DNA from: Comamonas sp. | GTDB taxonomy: Bacteria; Pseudomonadota; Gammaproteobacteria; Burkholderiales; Burkholderiaceae_C | Assembly (NCBI GenBank): GCA_031277805.1 | Contig: JAITLR010000027.1 | Span: 186,001-250,000 of the forward strand | DNA: 64,000 nt | Reading direction: 5' to 3' | In this document: positions 9,051 to 17,859 of the stretch, piece after piece | Numbering within the stretch: position 1 is the stretch's first letter | Layout of the letters: each line of letters opens with the position of its first letter | Position numbers and translations under genes: made by a program | The notes under the pieces: model-generated | Told to the model about the DNA's origin: nothing | Database searches by the model: none | Seen by the model: only the letters and a program-made list of their open reading frames with translations

Positions 9051-9535
9051 TAGTGGTGGTGGCCGTGGCCGCCGTGCACATGCTTGTGGGCAATTTCTTC
9101 TTCCGAAGCCGCACGCACCTCGTTGACCACCGCGCTGAAGCGCAGCGCAAAACCGGCCAGAGGGTGGTTGCCGTCCAGCAGCACCACAGGGCCCTTGATC
9201 TTCACCACGTTGTAGATCTGGGGCAGGCCCTGGTCGTTGGTGCCGCGCAGCTGGCCGCCTACCTTGACGCCTGCGGGGAACTCGCCCTTGGGGATGGTGC
9301 GCTTGAGGCTTTCGTCGCGCTCGCCGAAGGCATCTGCCACGGCCAGGTCCACGGTCACGGTATCGCCTTTTTGCTTGCCGTCCAGCGCGGCTTCGACCTT
9401 GGCGAAGATGTTGTCATAGCCGCCGTGCAAATAGGCCACGTCGCCCTTGTCCAGCAGTTTGACGGCCACGCCGCCCGCGAGCAGTTCGTGAATCTTGTAA
9501 TTGATGGTGACGGCAGTGTCTTTGGTGATGTTCAT
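9050..9535 (-). CDS. slyD: SlyD-type FKBP peptidyl-prolyl cis-trans isomerase
   Basis: Folding helper and metal-binding isomerase of the cytoplasm. The 161-residue product starts MNITKDTAVTINYKI. It carries the SlyD insert-in-flap arrangement (VAYLHGGYDNIF, then NHPLAGFALRFSAVV near residues 126-140) and ends in a His-rich tail, HKHVHGGHGHHH, typical of nickel-binding SlyD. The tail is shorter than in E. coli (161 against 196 residues). An upstream ATG at 9571 only adds non-conserved sequence. Confidence 0.92.
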   Translation of the reverse strand: MNITKDTAVTINYKIHELLAGGVAVKLLDKGDVAYLHGGYDNIFAKVEAALDGKQKGDTVTVDLAVADAFGERDESLKRTIPKGEFPAGVKVGGQLRGTNDQGLPQIYNVVKIKGPVVLLDGNHPLAGFALRFSAVVNEVRAASEEEIAHKHVHGGHGHHH

Positions 9536-9604
9536 GACAGTTTGGAGATTCCGCGAGCGACTCACACCCATAGGCCCATCGCAGGCTGTGGTTTGAGCGG
9601 CTCC

Positions 9605-9641
9605 AAAACAAAGCCGCCACGGCCCGCATGGGTCGTGGCGG
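9605..9641 (-). terminator. Rho-independent terminator after the pirin gene
   Basis: On the minus strand CCGCCACG and CGTGGCGG arms enclose a short loop and are followed by CTTTGTTTT, about 50 bases past the pirin stop codon. Confidence 0.75.
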
Positions 9642-9693
9642 TCAGGCGCACATTGTGGCAGCGTTTGAACAACCGCCGTCAGCAGCGCTATTT

Positions 9694-10746
9694 TCAGGCG
9701 GTAGCCGTTACCGGGGGCAGATCGTCCACGGCCGCGCCGGGGTAGCGTGCAAAGCGCCGGTTCTCGGCACCGTGCACCGGGTCGTTGTCCTTCCAGGGCC
9801 AGCCGCCGAACTGGGTGCGGCGATAGTCCTGCATGGCCTGCATGATTTCCTGCTGCGTATTCATGACGAACGGGCCGTACTGAGCCACGGTCTCACCGAT
9901 CGGCTTGCCCTGCAGCAGCAGCAGCTCCACGGTGTCGTCACCGGTGTTGACCAGTTCCAGATCGCGTTGCGCGGCTATATGCATGGCCAGATGTTCGGTC
10001 ACGGCTTCGCCACCCACAGTCATGCTCTTGCCGACAAAGAAGTAGAGCATGCGGTGCGTTTCGGCTCCTACGGCCCTGGGCATGGTCCAGCGGGCACCGG
10101 GCTCCAGTGCCAGAGTCCAGATGGCCACATCGCTGCCAGCCTGGGAGGCCCAGGATTCGGGCGGCGGCGGCAAGGCCTTGTCCGCACCATCCAGCGAGCC
10201 TGCCACCACGGTAACGGTGGTTTTCCTGCCCGCAGCATCGCTGAAGCTCAGGCGCGGAATCTGCTCGTTCCAGAACATGGTGAAGTGGGGCTCCACCATC
10301 TTGTTCCTGGCGGGCAGGTTCAGCCAGATCTGGAACAGCTCCAGCGGATTGGGCTGGTCGCTGTTCAGCAGCGGAAACATCTCCGAGTGCTGGATGCCTT
10401 TGCCAGCCGTCAGCCACTGCACATCGCCGCCGCCGAAGCGTGCGGCCGCGCCCAGAGAATCGGCATGGTCGATGCGGCCCTTGCGCACCAAAGTCACGGT
10501 CTCGAAGCCGCGATGGGGGTGGCCGGGAAAGCCGGGGATCTGCTCGCCGTGGTACATGGAAAAGCCATTCTTGGCGCTGAAGTCGCTGCCCATTTCCCGG
10601 CCTTCGAACTCCACGGCCTGCACGCCCATCTTGCCGTCGCTGGCAGGATAGCTGTCATCGTGGTGAGCGCAGAATAGAAAAGGGTCCAGGCAGGGCCAGC
10701 GTGGGCCCAGAGGGGCGCTTTCCAGAATCGGATTGGTCGTGGTCAT
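9694..10746 (-). CDS. Pirin family protein (bicupin)
   Basis: Iron-binding bicupin. Some family members are quercetinases, others act in transcription or redox sensing; which applies here is unknown. The start MTTTNPILESAP is supported by an AAGGAG site 6 bases upstream and gives 350 residues. The N-terminal cupin carries HPHRGFETVTLV and GKGIQHSEMFP, which provide the metal ligands (three His and one Glu) of active pirins. It lies upstream of a terminator on the same strand and downstream of a glutathione transferase gene. A second, different pirin gene lies at 25.7 kb. Confidence 0.88.
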   Translation of the reverse strand: MTTTNPILESAPLGPRWPCLDPFLFCAHHDDSYPASDGKMGVQAVEFEGREMGSDFSAKNGFSMYHGEQIPGFPGHPHRGFETVTLVRKGRIDHADSLGAAARFGGGDVQWLTAGKGIQHSEMFPLLNSDQPNPLELFQIWLNLPARNKMVEPHFTMFWNEQIPRLSFSDAAGRKTTVTVVAGSLDGADKALPPPPESWASQAGSDVAIWTLALEPGARWTMPRAVGAETHRMLYFFVGKSMTVGGEAVTEHLAMHIAAQRDLELVNTGDDTVELLLLQGKPIGETVAQYGPFVMNTQQEIMQAMQDYRRTQFGGWPWKDNDPVHGAENRRFARYPGAAVDDLPPVTATA

Positions 10747-10888
10747 GGTGATCTCCTTGTGGGCTATTGCCATCCGCAAAGCCTGACCCCAAGAAGATAA
10801 GGCCAGGCACGCCCGTTGAAAGACACCATCGGTGGGACAGTGCCAGCCGCTTCTGCAACAGTTGGCGGCCGTCCCGGGGCGCTGCCGG

Positions 10889-11611
10889 TTAGCCGCGTGG
10901 CGGAATGTTCAGGCCTTTTTGCACGCCGGGCCGCGCCACAAAAGAGGCCAGCACGCGCTGCAGCTGCGGGAAGTTCTTCCAGCCCACCAGCTCGCCAGCG
11001 TCGTAGCCGCTTTCGTCCACGATATTGCGCACCCAGGGCCAGATGGCGATGTCGGCAATCGTGAACTGTTCGCCCATGATCCACTGGCGGCCCAGCATGC
11101 GCTGCTCCAGCACGCCCAGCAGACGCTTGGATTCGTTGATGTAGCGGTCGCGCGGGCGCTTGTCCTCGAAGTCCTTGCCGCCGTATTTGTGGAAGAAACC
11201 TACCTGGCCAAACATGGGACCCACGCCGCCCATCTGGAACATCAGCCACTGCAGCGTTTCGTAGCGCGCCGCAGGTGCTGCAGGCAGCAGGGGACTGCCG
11301 GATTTTTCGGCCAGATAGATCAGGATGGCGCCCGACTCGAAAAGGGCCAGCGGCAGGCCGCCCGGGCCTTGCGGGTCGATGATGGCGGGAATCTTGTTGT
11401 TGGGGAAGGTGCCCACAAACTCGGGCGTGAGCTGGTCGTTGGTCTGGAAACTGACCAGATGTGCCTCGTACGGCAGTTGCATTTCCTCCAGTGCAATCGA
11501 CACCTTCACGCCATTGGGCGTGGGCAGCGAGTACAGCTGGATGCGTTCGGGGTGCTGCGCAGGCCATTTACGGGTCACGGAAAATTCGGCGAGTACTTGG
11601 GGTTGCGTCAT
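10889..11611 (-). CDS. Glutathione S-transferase, YghU-like
   Basis: Likely glutathione- or glutathione-disulfide-dependent oxidoreductase; cytoplasmic. The true start is MTQPQVLAEFSVTRKW, giving 240 residues. The thioredoxin-like N-domain carries LYSLPTPNGVKVSIALEEM (Thr/Asn pair as in YghU/Ure2p types), FPNNKIPAIIDPQG and LFESGAILIYLAEK. The helical C-domain carries QWIMGEQFTIADIAIWPWV. The frame is open for another 150 codons upstream, but the conserved family begins here. The pirin gene follows on the same strand. Confidence 0.9.
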   Translation of the reverse strand: MTQPQVLAEFSVTRKWPAQHPERIQLYSLPTPNGVKVSIALEEMQLPYEAHLVSFQTNDQLTPEFVGTFPNNKIPAIIDPQGPGGLPLALFESGAILIYLAEKSGSPLLPAAPAARYETLQWLMFQMGGVGPMFGQVGFFHKYGGKDFEDKRPRDRYINESKRLLGVLEQRMLGRQWIMGEQFTIADIAIWPWVRNIVDESGYDAGELVGWKNFPQLQRVLASFVARPGVQKGLNIPPRG

Positions 11612-11846
11612 GAGTTTCCTTCGGAGCGTGTTGGCAATTTCTTGCCCCCACAGGGGCAGTTGGCGTGGGCTGGCAGGCCGCAGCGCAAAGCTCTCAATCA
11701 TCCTACCTGTTGTCATGCGGGCTTGCAGGCAGCGATGCCAATTGGAGATGGGGGTCAGATGCGGGTACGCAGATTCCCTCATCAGGGGCAGCACTCCACT
11801 GGGTGATATTGGGTGCTTCATAAGAAGTGAATCACGGAGACATGAC

Positions 11847-12875
11847 ATGCACCAGCTTCCCCGCAGCTCCCGTTCTTTCCTCATAGGCGCAAAGACTTCT
11901 CTTTCCGCTTTGCTGAACCGGCGACAAGCCTTGGGAGTGGGCGCGGGACTGGTGCTGGCCAGCGGTGCTGCAGTTGCTGCTGGCTTTCCGGAGCGTGCCG
12001 TGACGGTCGTCGTGCCGTATTCGCCAGCCGGTGGCGTGGACATCGTGACCAGGCTGGTCACCACGCCCATGGCGGAGTTTTTGGGTCAATCCATGGTGGT
12101 GGAGAACAAGCCCGGAGGCGGCACGAATATCGGCATGGCGGCGGTGGCGCGCTCCACGCCCAACGGCTATACGCTGTTGACGGCCTCGAATACGCTGACC
12201 ACCAACAAGGCGCTGTACTCCAAGCTCAACTTCGACCCAAGCACCGACCTGATTCCGGTGGGACGCATCGGAGAGGCGCCGCTGGTCGTCGTGGTCAACG
12301 CCAAATCGCCGTATAAAAGCCTGGCCGAGCTCATCACGGCGGGCAAGGTCAAACCCGGCGCTCTTTCCTATGGAACGGCAGGTGTGGGCAGTTCAGGCCA
12401 CATGGCGAGTGCCTTGCTGGAAAGGGCAGGGCAGTTCAAAGGCGTCCATGTTCCCTACAAAGGAGGCTCCACGGCTGTCACGGATCTGCTGGGCGGTCGC
12501 CTGGACTTCATGGCGATCAACCCGCTGGAAGTGGCGGGCCATGTGAGCAGCGGCAGCCTGCGGGCATTGGCGGTGCTCAACAAGAGTGGATCGCGCCTGC
12601 TGCCCCAGGTGCCTACCGCGCGCTCCCTGGGTGTGGATGTACAGGCCACCGTATGGTGGGGCCTGGTGGCGCCCAAGGGAACGCCCGAGGCAGTGATCCA
12701 GACGCTGAACGCCGCACTCAACAAGGCGCTGACCACGCCTGCCGTGACCCAGACGCTGGCCGATATGGGGGCCACGCCCCTGGGTGGAACACCCGCTCAG
12801 TTCGGCAGCTTCATCCAGGCCGAAACCCGGGAACTCAGCGAAGTCATCCGAGCCGCCGATATTCGCGCGGACTGA
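11847..12875 (+). CDS. Bug/TctC-family periplasmic substrate-binding protein
   Basis: Extracytoplasmic receptor of the tripartite tricarboxylate transporter type, binding an unknown carboxylate. The 342-residue product has a long N-terminus with RRQALGVGAGLVLASGAAVAA, which fits a Tat-like or Sec signal. The mature region starts FPERAVTVVVPYSPAGGVD. Family features include the pyroglutamate-loop motif PYSPAGG, VENKPGGGTNIG, YKGGSTAVTDLLGG and WWGLVAPKGTP. GGAG lies upstream of the chosen ATG. No TctA/TctB membrane genes are adjacent, so it is an orphan receptor. It converges with a LysR gene. Confidence 0.88.
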   Translation: MHQLPRSSRSFLIGAKTSLSALLNRRQALGVGAGLVLASGAAVAAGFPERAVTVVVPYSPAGGVDIVTRLVTTPMAEFLGQSMVVENKPGGGTNIGMAAVARSTPNGYTLLTASNTLTTNKALYSKLNFDPSTDLIPVGRIGEAPLVVVVNAKSPYKSLAELITAGKVKPGALSYGTAGVGSSGHMASALLERAGQFKGVHVPYKGGSTAVTDLLGGRLDFMAINPLEVAGHVSSGSLRALAVLNKSGSRLLPQVPTARSLGVDVQATVWWGLVAPKGTPEAVIQTLNAALNKALTTPAVTQTLADMGATPLGGTPAQFGSFIQAETRELSEVIRAADIRAD

Positions 12876-12881
12876 GGCTGT

Positions 12882-13766
12882 CTAGCGCAGCAACTGCCAG
12901 AACATCTGCACGCAGGGCGATGGCGCCTGCTGCATGCTGACCAGCGCAATGCGTGAGTGGCGTGCAGCATCGGCCAGCGGTCGCAGCACCACGCCGGGTG
13001 GGCAGATGCGCTCATAGACGCTGGGAATGATGGACAGGCCCAGGCCGGCTGCCACCAGCGCCAGCATGGTCGAGGTCTCACGCGCCGGCTGGGCGATGCG
13101 GGGCACAAAACCGGCCTCGCTGCACAGCGCCAGAATATGTTCGTGCAGGCCTCCGCCCAGCACGGCAGGATGCAGCACAAAAGGCTGATCGGCCAGGCTG
13201 CTCAGAGCCAGTGCTTCGCCCGTCGCTGCCATGGCATGCGCCGCAGGCAGGGCCAGCATCAGCTCGTCGCGCCACAGTGTCTGTTCCCGGATCGGCATGG
13301 GAATGCGAAATGTCGGCGAGGGGCGCATGAAACCGATGTCGATCTGCCCGGCCGTCAGCGCTGCGATCTGCTCGCCCGTGGTCATATGCTGCAGATCCAG
13401 CTCCACCTGCGGGTGACGGCTGCGAAAGTCGCGCAGCATGGTGGAGAACTCGTCAAACAGCGGCACCGATGCCGTGAAGGCGATGCGCAGCCGCCCTGCC
13501 AGGCCATGGGCCGCCATGCGAACCAGCTCGCCGGCCTGCTGGTGCAGCTCCACGATCTGCCGCGCCTTGTCCTGCAACAGCAGGCCTGCCGGCGTCAGTG
13601 CCACGGCGCGACGCGAGCGCTCGAACAGTTGCGCTCCCATCTCCTGCTCCAGCAGGCGGATCTGCTGGCTCAGCGGGGGCTGGCTCATATGCAGGCGCTG
13701 GGCTGCCCGGCTGAAATTCAGCTCCTCGGCCACAGCCAGAAAACAGGTAAGGCGACGCAAATCCAT
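12882..13766 (-). CDS. LysR family transcriptional regulator
   Basis: DNA-binding regulator of 294 residues. Residues 1-62 form the winged helix-turn-helix (FLAVAEELNFSRAAQRLHMSQPPLSQQI). The remainder is the two-lobed effector domain (LRIAFTASVPLFDEFS, then the ITTGEQ-type lobe and GLGLSIIPSVYERI). It is divergent from the ModA-like lipoprotein gene across 162 bases and convergent with a Bug receptor gene, either of which could be its target. The effector is unknown. Divergence favours the ModA-like gene. Confidence 0.93.
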   Translation of the reverse strand: MDLRRLTCFLAVAEELNFSRAAQRLHMSQPPLSQQIRLLEQEMGAQLFERSRRAVALTPAGLLLQDKARQIVELHQQAGELVRMAAHGLAGRLRIAFTASVPLFDEFSTMLRDFRSRHPQVELDLQHMTTGEQIAALTAGQIDIGFMRPSPTFRIPMPIREQTLWRDELMLALPAAHAMAATGEALALSSLADQPFVLHPAVLGGGLHEHILALCSEAGFVPRIAQPARETSTMLALVAAGLGLSIIPSVYERICPPGVVLRPLADAARHSRIALVSMQQAPSPCVQMFWQLLR

Positions 13767-13928
13767 AGGACGATTTTCGTATCAAGTCCAGACGCAAACG
13801 GTATTGGACGGACTGGCCATGGATTTTCACAATGTGCTTCGTCTAGAAGCTATGACAAACATAGCTGCTTGCATTTGCCACGCAATGGTCTGACGCCATT
13901 TCGATCTAAAAAATACGGAGACATATCG

Positions 13929-14744
13929 ATGAACAAGCCCTTTCCCCTCATGGCTGCCCGCCGTGCACTGCTGATCAGCGCGGTGGCCCTGGCCGCTGGC
14001 TGTGCCCAGCAGGCCCCGAAGCAGCCAGCGCCAGAACCTGTGCGCCTCATGACCTCGGGCGGCTTTACCGCAGCGCACAAGTTGCTGGCACCCCAGTTCA
14101 CGGCCCAGACCGGCATCGCGGTCGAGTCGGCCTACGGCTCGTCCATGGGCGCATCGCCGACCTCGATTCCCAACCGTCTGAGCCAGGGTGAAAAGGCCGA
14201 TGTGGTCATCCTCGCGCGTGGCGCACTGGACCAACTGGCCGCCAAAGGTCTGGTGGTGCCTGGAACCCAGGTCGACCTGGTGCGCTCTGCCGTAGGCGTG
14301 GCGGTGAAAAAGGGCGCTCCCATCCCCGACATCAGCAGCGAGGACAAGCTGCGTCAGGTGCTGCTGAACGCCAAGAGCATTGCCTACTCGGCCAGTGCCA
14401 GCGGCACCTACTACGAAACCCAGATGCTCAGGAAGCTCGGCATTCACGACCAGGTCATGCCCAAGAGCAGGAAGATCGTGACCGAGCGCGTGGGCACCAT
14501 CGTGGCGCGGGGCGAGGCCGAAATCGGTCTGCAGCAGGTCAGCGAGCTGCTGCCCATCGAGGGCATCAGCTATGTCGGCACCCTGCCCGATTCGGTGCAG
14601 CACTACACCTTCTTTTCGGCCGGTACGGCCAGCACCTCGACCAACCCCCGGGGGCTGGAGCAATTGCTCAAGTTCTATACCTCGCCCGCTGCCGCCAAGG
14701 CGATTCGCGACACGGGGCTGGAACCTGTCGCCAAGCCGCGCTGA
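13929..14744 (+). CDS. ModA-like periplasmic binding lipoprotein
   Basis: A 271-residue lipoprotein with signal peptide and lipobox AAGC (Cys at about 25). The body resembles molybdate/tungstate-binding ModA proteins: VRLMTSGGFTAAHKLL, an SMGASPTSIPNRL loop, GEKADVVILARGALDQLA and QQVSELLPIEGI near the end. No ModB/ModC genes are nearby. Many such solo proteins are not molybdate receptors but bind other small anions or organic acids, so the ligand is left open. It is divergent from a LysR gene and followed by a terminator. Confidence 0.82.
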   Translation: MNKPFPLMAARRALLISAVALAAGCAQQAPKQPAPEPVRLMTSGGFTAAHKLLAPQFTAQTGIAVESAYGSSMGASPTSIPNRLSQGEKADVVILARGALDQLAAKGLVVPGTQVDLVRSAVGVAVKKGAPIPDISSEDKLRQVLLNAKSIAYSASASGTYYETQMLRKLGIHDQVMPKSRKIVTERVGTIVARGEAEIGLQQVSELLPIEGISYVGTLPDSVQHYTFFSAGTASTSTNPRGLEQLLKFYTSPAAAKAIRDTGLEPVAKPR

Positions 14745-14761
14745 GCAGGGTTTCCACAATA

Positions 14762-14796
14762 AAAAAGCCCGCAAGGCTGCAGCTTGCGGGCTTTTT
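14762..14796. terminator. Bidirectional Rho-independent terminator
   Basis: GCCCGCAAG and CTTGCGGGC form a 9-bp stem with an A-run on the left and T-run on the right. It serves both the converging ModA-like gene (plus) and the DUF1439 gene (minus). Confidence 0.9.
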
Positions 14797-14809
14797 GCAG
14801 GGCGGCTGC

Positions 14810-15385
14810 TCAGCGCTTGGCGTCCTGCGGGGTCTTTTGCAGCAGCTGCACGGTCAGCCCTTGCTGCGTGACGGTGATGGCGCCGGGTTCCATGGCCATG
14901 GCTTCCACCAGGGCCAGTTCCTTGTCCTGCAGCTGATACAGCACGACCTGGCCCATGGCCTGCTCCGCCAGAGCCGTGGAGTAGGTGGCCAGCATATCGC
15001 TGAGAGCCGGGGCCAAACCGTCCATGGTCAGACTGTTGACCTTGATCTGATAGGCGCGCAGCGTGCGATCCGTGGGTTCGTAGCGCAGGGAAAAATCCAC
15101 ATTGAGCAGGCCGTTGTATTTTTCCTTGAGCACCTTGCCAGTGAGTTCGGCTGGAATCTGGGCATTGATGGCATTGCGCTCGGGGACCATGGCCAGCTGC
15201 GGAGCGCTCAGATTGAGATGCAGCAGCCCTGCGACGGGGAACTGCCGGGGAAAGCGGGAGGAAACCATTTCCTGCAGCTTTTGCTGGCTCACGCTTACGC
15301 TACCGGGCATGGATTTGCCAGAACAACCTGTGGCGGCCAAGCCTGTGCCGACCACTGCCAATACCAACCATGAGCGCCTATTCAT
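14810..15385 (-). CDS. DUF1439 (YceB-like) lipoprotein
   Basis: Function unknown. The start at MNRRSWLVLAVVG gives 191 residues with a lipoprotein signal ending ATGC. The mature part matches the YceB/DUF1439 layout: VSVSQQKLQEMVSSRFPRQFP, LSAPQLAMVPERNAI, LNVDFSLRYEPTDRTL and a C-terminal VLYQLQDKELA segment. The fold is related to lipid-binding TULIP-like proteins, so a role at the outer membrane is possible but not shown. An ATG 57 bases upstream is in frame but would place the signal too far from the N-terminus. Confidence 0.82.
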   Translation of the reverse strand: MNRRSWLVLAVVGTGLAATGCSGKSMPGSVSVSQQKLQEMVSSRFPRQFPVAGLLHLNLSAPQLAMVPERNAINAQIPAELTGKVLKEKYNGLLNVDFSLRYEPTDRTLRAYQIKVNSLTMDGLAPALSDMLATYSTALAEQAMGQVVLYQLQDKELALVEAMAMEPGAITVTQQGLTVQLLQKTPQDAKR

Positions 15386-15684
15386 CACAACAGCTGACTC
15401 CGCAAACAAATAAACCCAACGCCTTGAAACCTGTTGAAACATCAGCGCATGGCGCTATGTTTTTTGAGTCGATCATTCTCTCTCCTGACTCTAATCCCCT
15501 GAGTCTCAGTGGATGATTGAAGTTCCTGGCTTTTGTGCCAATCCGGCATCAGGGGGGCGTTTTCTAACGTCCTGGACGTCAATTCGTTGACATGGCTGAA
15601 GCTGGGCTGACAACTAGGTCTGCGGGCAAGGCTGGCCCGGCCCTGATTGGCCGAGGTATGGACGCTTGAAGTCACAATGCCTGC
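15386..15684. other. Intergenic spacer between DUF1439 lipoprotein and DUF924 genes
   Basis: About 299 bases of divergent promoter region. An 89-codon open frame on the minus strand has no recognisable features and lacks a good ribosome binding site. I see no clear operator or terminator. Confidence 0.5.
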
Positions 15685-16347
15685 ATGACTGACAATGCAA
15701 ACCCCACCCACCTCCAGGCACTGAGCGCGGTTGTTGCGGATGCGACGCTGCCCGATCAGGTGCTGACCCAGTGGCTAGGCAGTGCCCGGCCCAATAACAG
15801 CGAAGCCCTGCGACACAAGGTGCAGTGGTTCACCAAATCGCCTGCTTTTGACGAACAGCTGCGTGAGCGCTTTGGCCTGGCCGTGGAAGCCGCTCTGGGT
15901 GGCGCACTGCAGCATTGGAAGAACGAGGGGCCCTGGGGGTATCTGGCCCTGGTGCTGCTGCTTGATCAGTTCACCCGCAACATCTACCGCAGCACGCCCA
16001 AGAGCTTTGCTGGCGATCCCCAGGCCTTGACGCTGGCGCTGGAAGCATTGGACAGCGGGGCCGATATGGCGCTGCCCGAAGTGGTGCGCGTGTTCATGTA
16101 TCTGCCGCTGGAGCATGCCGAAGATCCCGCCATGCAGCAGCGCAGTGTGGAGGCGTTCGAGGCCCTGGCGCAAACGGCCCCGGATGAAGAGACTCGCGAA
16201 TATCTGGCAGGCACCTTGGACTATGCCCACCGCCATCAGGATGTGATTGCCCGTTTTGGACGCTTTCCGCACCGCAACCCCATACTGGGCCGCGTCAATA
16301 CCGCCCAGGAGGAGGAGTATCTGGCCCAGCCGGGATCGGGGTTTTAA
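15685..16347 (+). CDS. DUF924 family protein
   Basis: Function unknown; an all-helical cytoplasmic family with TPR-like topology. The 220-residue product shows the family signatures VLTQWLGSARP, KVQWFTKSPAFDEQLRERFG, LLLDQFTRNIYRSTPKSFAGDPQAL, FMYLPLEHAE and GRFPHRNPILGR. Its stop codon overlaps that of the converging acyltransferase gene by two bases. Confidence 0.9.
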   Translation: MTDNANPTHLQALSAVVADATLPDQVLTQWLGSARPNNSEALRHKVQWFTKSPAFDEQLRERFGLAVEAALGGALQHWKNEGPWGYLALVLLLDQFTRNIYRSTPKSFAGDPQALTLALEALDSGADMALPEVVRVFMYLPLEHAEDPAMQQRSVEAFEALAQTAPDEETREYLAGTLDYAHRHQDVIARFGRFPHRNPILGRVNTAQEEEYLAQPGSGF

Positions 16348-17537
16348 GACCCGCGCGTGGCTTCACGCAGTCCCGGCTCCTGCCGGGGCTTGGGAGCGGG
16401 GCGCTGACCGGCATCGCGGCGGCGCAGCGCCCAGCGCTCGACCGTGTAGAAGGACAGGGCGGACAGCGCGGTGGAGATCAACAGGCCCGCAATCACGGTC
16501 ACCTGCCAAGAGTAGTCGGCACGCAGATAGCGCACCACGGGGTAATGCCAGAGGTAGACGCCATAGGACAGCTTGCCCAGGCGCACCAGCAGCGGTGCAG
16601 TCAGCATTTCGTAGACCAGGCCCGAAGGCTTCTGCACTGCCAGCAGTACCACGATGGCCGCGCACTCGACCACGGTGATGCCCCAGACCATGGCGTGCTG
16701 GTCATCCCATTTCAGTTCCATGATCAGCGGTACGGCCAGCACCAGCCACATGGTGTAGCTGCGCAGCGACTGCAGGCGTTCTATCCACTGGGGCTTTTCG
16801 GTCATCAGCGCGGCCAGCAGGGCACCGGCAATCAGGCCCGAGGCCCGGGTGTCGAAGCGAAAGAAGATTTCATAGAACTGCTGGCCCTGTGCCACCCAGA
16901 AGAAGCGCCATAGCGTGCTCAGCACCCACAGTGCCAGCAGTGGAGCCCAGACACGCCCAGGCATGGTTTTGCGCAGTACCAGCACCAGCAGCGGTGGCCA
17001 GATCAGGTAGAAGTGCTCCTCCACCGACAGCGACCACATGTGCAGCAAGGTATCGGGGCTGTCGAAGAAGGCGATGCCGTAGTCCGCGAGGTAGAGGATG
17101 GAGACCAGGGCGTCCGAATAGATGTCGGTGAGGTCTGGCCAGATGAAGGGGGCGAAGATGCAATAGGCGCCCAGGAAGAGCGCCAGCGCAGGCATGAGCC
17201 GGAAAAAGCGTCGGCGGTAAAAGCGCCAGTAATCCAGCTTGCCATGCTGCTGATATTCCATCAGCAGCAGCGAGGTGATCAGATAGCCACTGAGCACGAA
17301 GAACAGATCGACGCCGAAGAACGCGCCATCGAACAGCGGCGCATGGGCATGCGAGAGGATTACCAGCAGAATGGCCACGCCTCGCAACCCGTCGAGCGCA
17401 GGGTTGTAACGCAGCTTGTACACGGACTCCACCAAAACCGGACACCTTTCCTTTCGCCCGGGCACGGGCCGGGCTTGCAATGGGCAAAGCAGCCGGACGG
17501 CTCGTCCGACCACGACAGTATTCAGAAATTTGCGCAA
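16344..17537 (-). CDS. Acyltransferase family 3 (OafA/YrhL-like) membrane protein
   Basis: Probably moves an acyl group from the cytoplasm onto a cell-surface polysaccharide or lipid. The 397-residue product has about ten hydrophobic segments. Family motifs are YNPALDGLRGVAILLVILSH (catalytic-type His at its end), GVDLFFVLSGYLIT, RRRFFRLMPAL and SLSVEEHFYLIWP. A SGNH domain is absent, so it is the minimal form. The first 40 residues are not conserved, and a later start near the KLRYNPALDG segment is possible. No polysaccharide genes are adjacent. Confidence 0.86.
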   Translation of the reverse strand: MRKFLNTVVVGRAVRLLCPLQARPVPGRKERCPVLVESVYKLRYNPALDGLRGVAILLVILSHAHAPLFDGAFFGVDLFFVLSGYLITSLLLMEYQQHGKLDYWRFYRRRFFRLMPALALFLGAYCIFAPFIWPDLTDIYSDALVSILYLADYGIAFFDSPDTLLHMWSLSVEEHFYLIWPPLLVLVLRKTMPGRVWAPLLALWVLSTLWRFFWVAQGQQFYEIFFRFDTRASGLIAGALLAALMTEKPQWIERLQSLRSYTMWLVLAVPLIMELKWDDQHAMVWGITVVECAAIVVLLAVQKPSGLVYEMLTAPLLVRLGKLSYGVYLWHYPVVRYLRADYSWQVTVIAGLLISTALSALSFYTVERWALRRRDAGQRPAPKPRQEPGLREATRGS

Positions 17538-17859
17538 GAAGCTGGTAACAGCGCTTTGCAGTGGCCACAGGGCCTGGATGCATGTGCGGCGAGCGCGACA
17601 GGCGGTGGCTTGGCAGGCAGACTATGAGCGTCGCGGGGGCACGACATTTGTGTGGCGTCAGGGCCAAGCCGAGGGTGCTACCCGAGAGAGATCAGGCAGA
17701 CGCGGGCGATTTGAACAGATTTTTTCCGGCAGCCCAAGCCTTGAACTGCGCTTGGCAAGGGCAATACCCGGGATTGGAGCGCAGGTTCGGCACGGTTTTA
17801 ACAATTAAGTACAAAAACAGTGGGTTTCGCTACAACCATCTGCGCTGTTTGCTATCAAT
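17538..17859. other. Intergenic spacer between acyltransferase and fatty acid hydroxylase genes
   Basis: About 322 bases with no supported gene. A plus-strand frame at 17416-17808 has basic, low-complexity coding and overlaps the acyltransferase start. Near 17838-17862 there is GCTATCAATTTAGC-like sequence, possibly a decayed end of the dispersed TTTTGATAGC element. Confidence 0.4.

Noticed and set aside
15442-15711. 89-codon minus-strand frame in the DUF1439/DUF924 spacer
   Set aside because: No ribosome binding site, no hydrophobic or family pattern; overlaps the start of the DUF924 gene.
17416-17808. 130-codon plus-strand frame between acyltransferase and hydroxylase genes
   Set aside because: Arg-rich random-looking sequence overlapping the acyltransferase start; no initiation signal.
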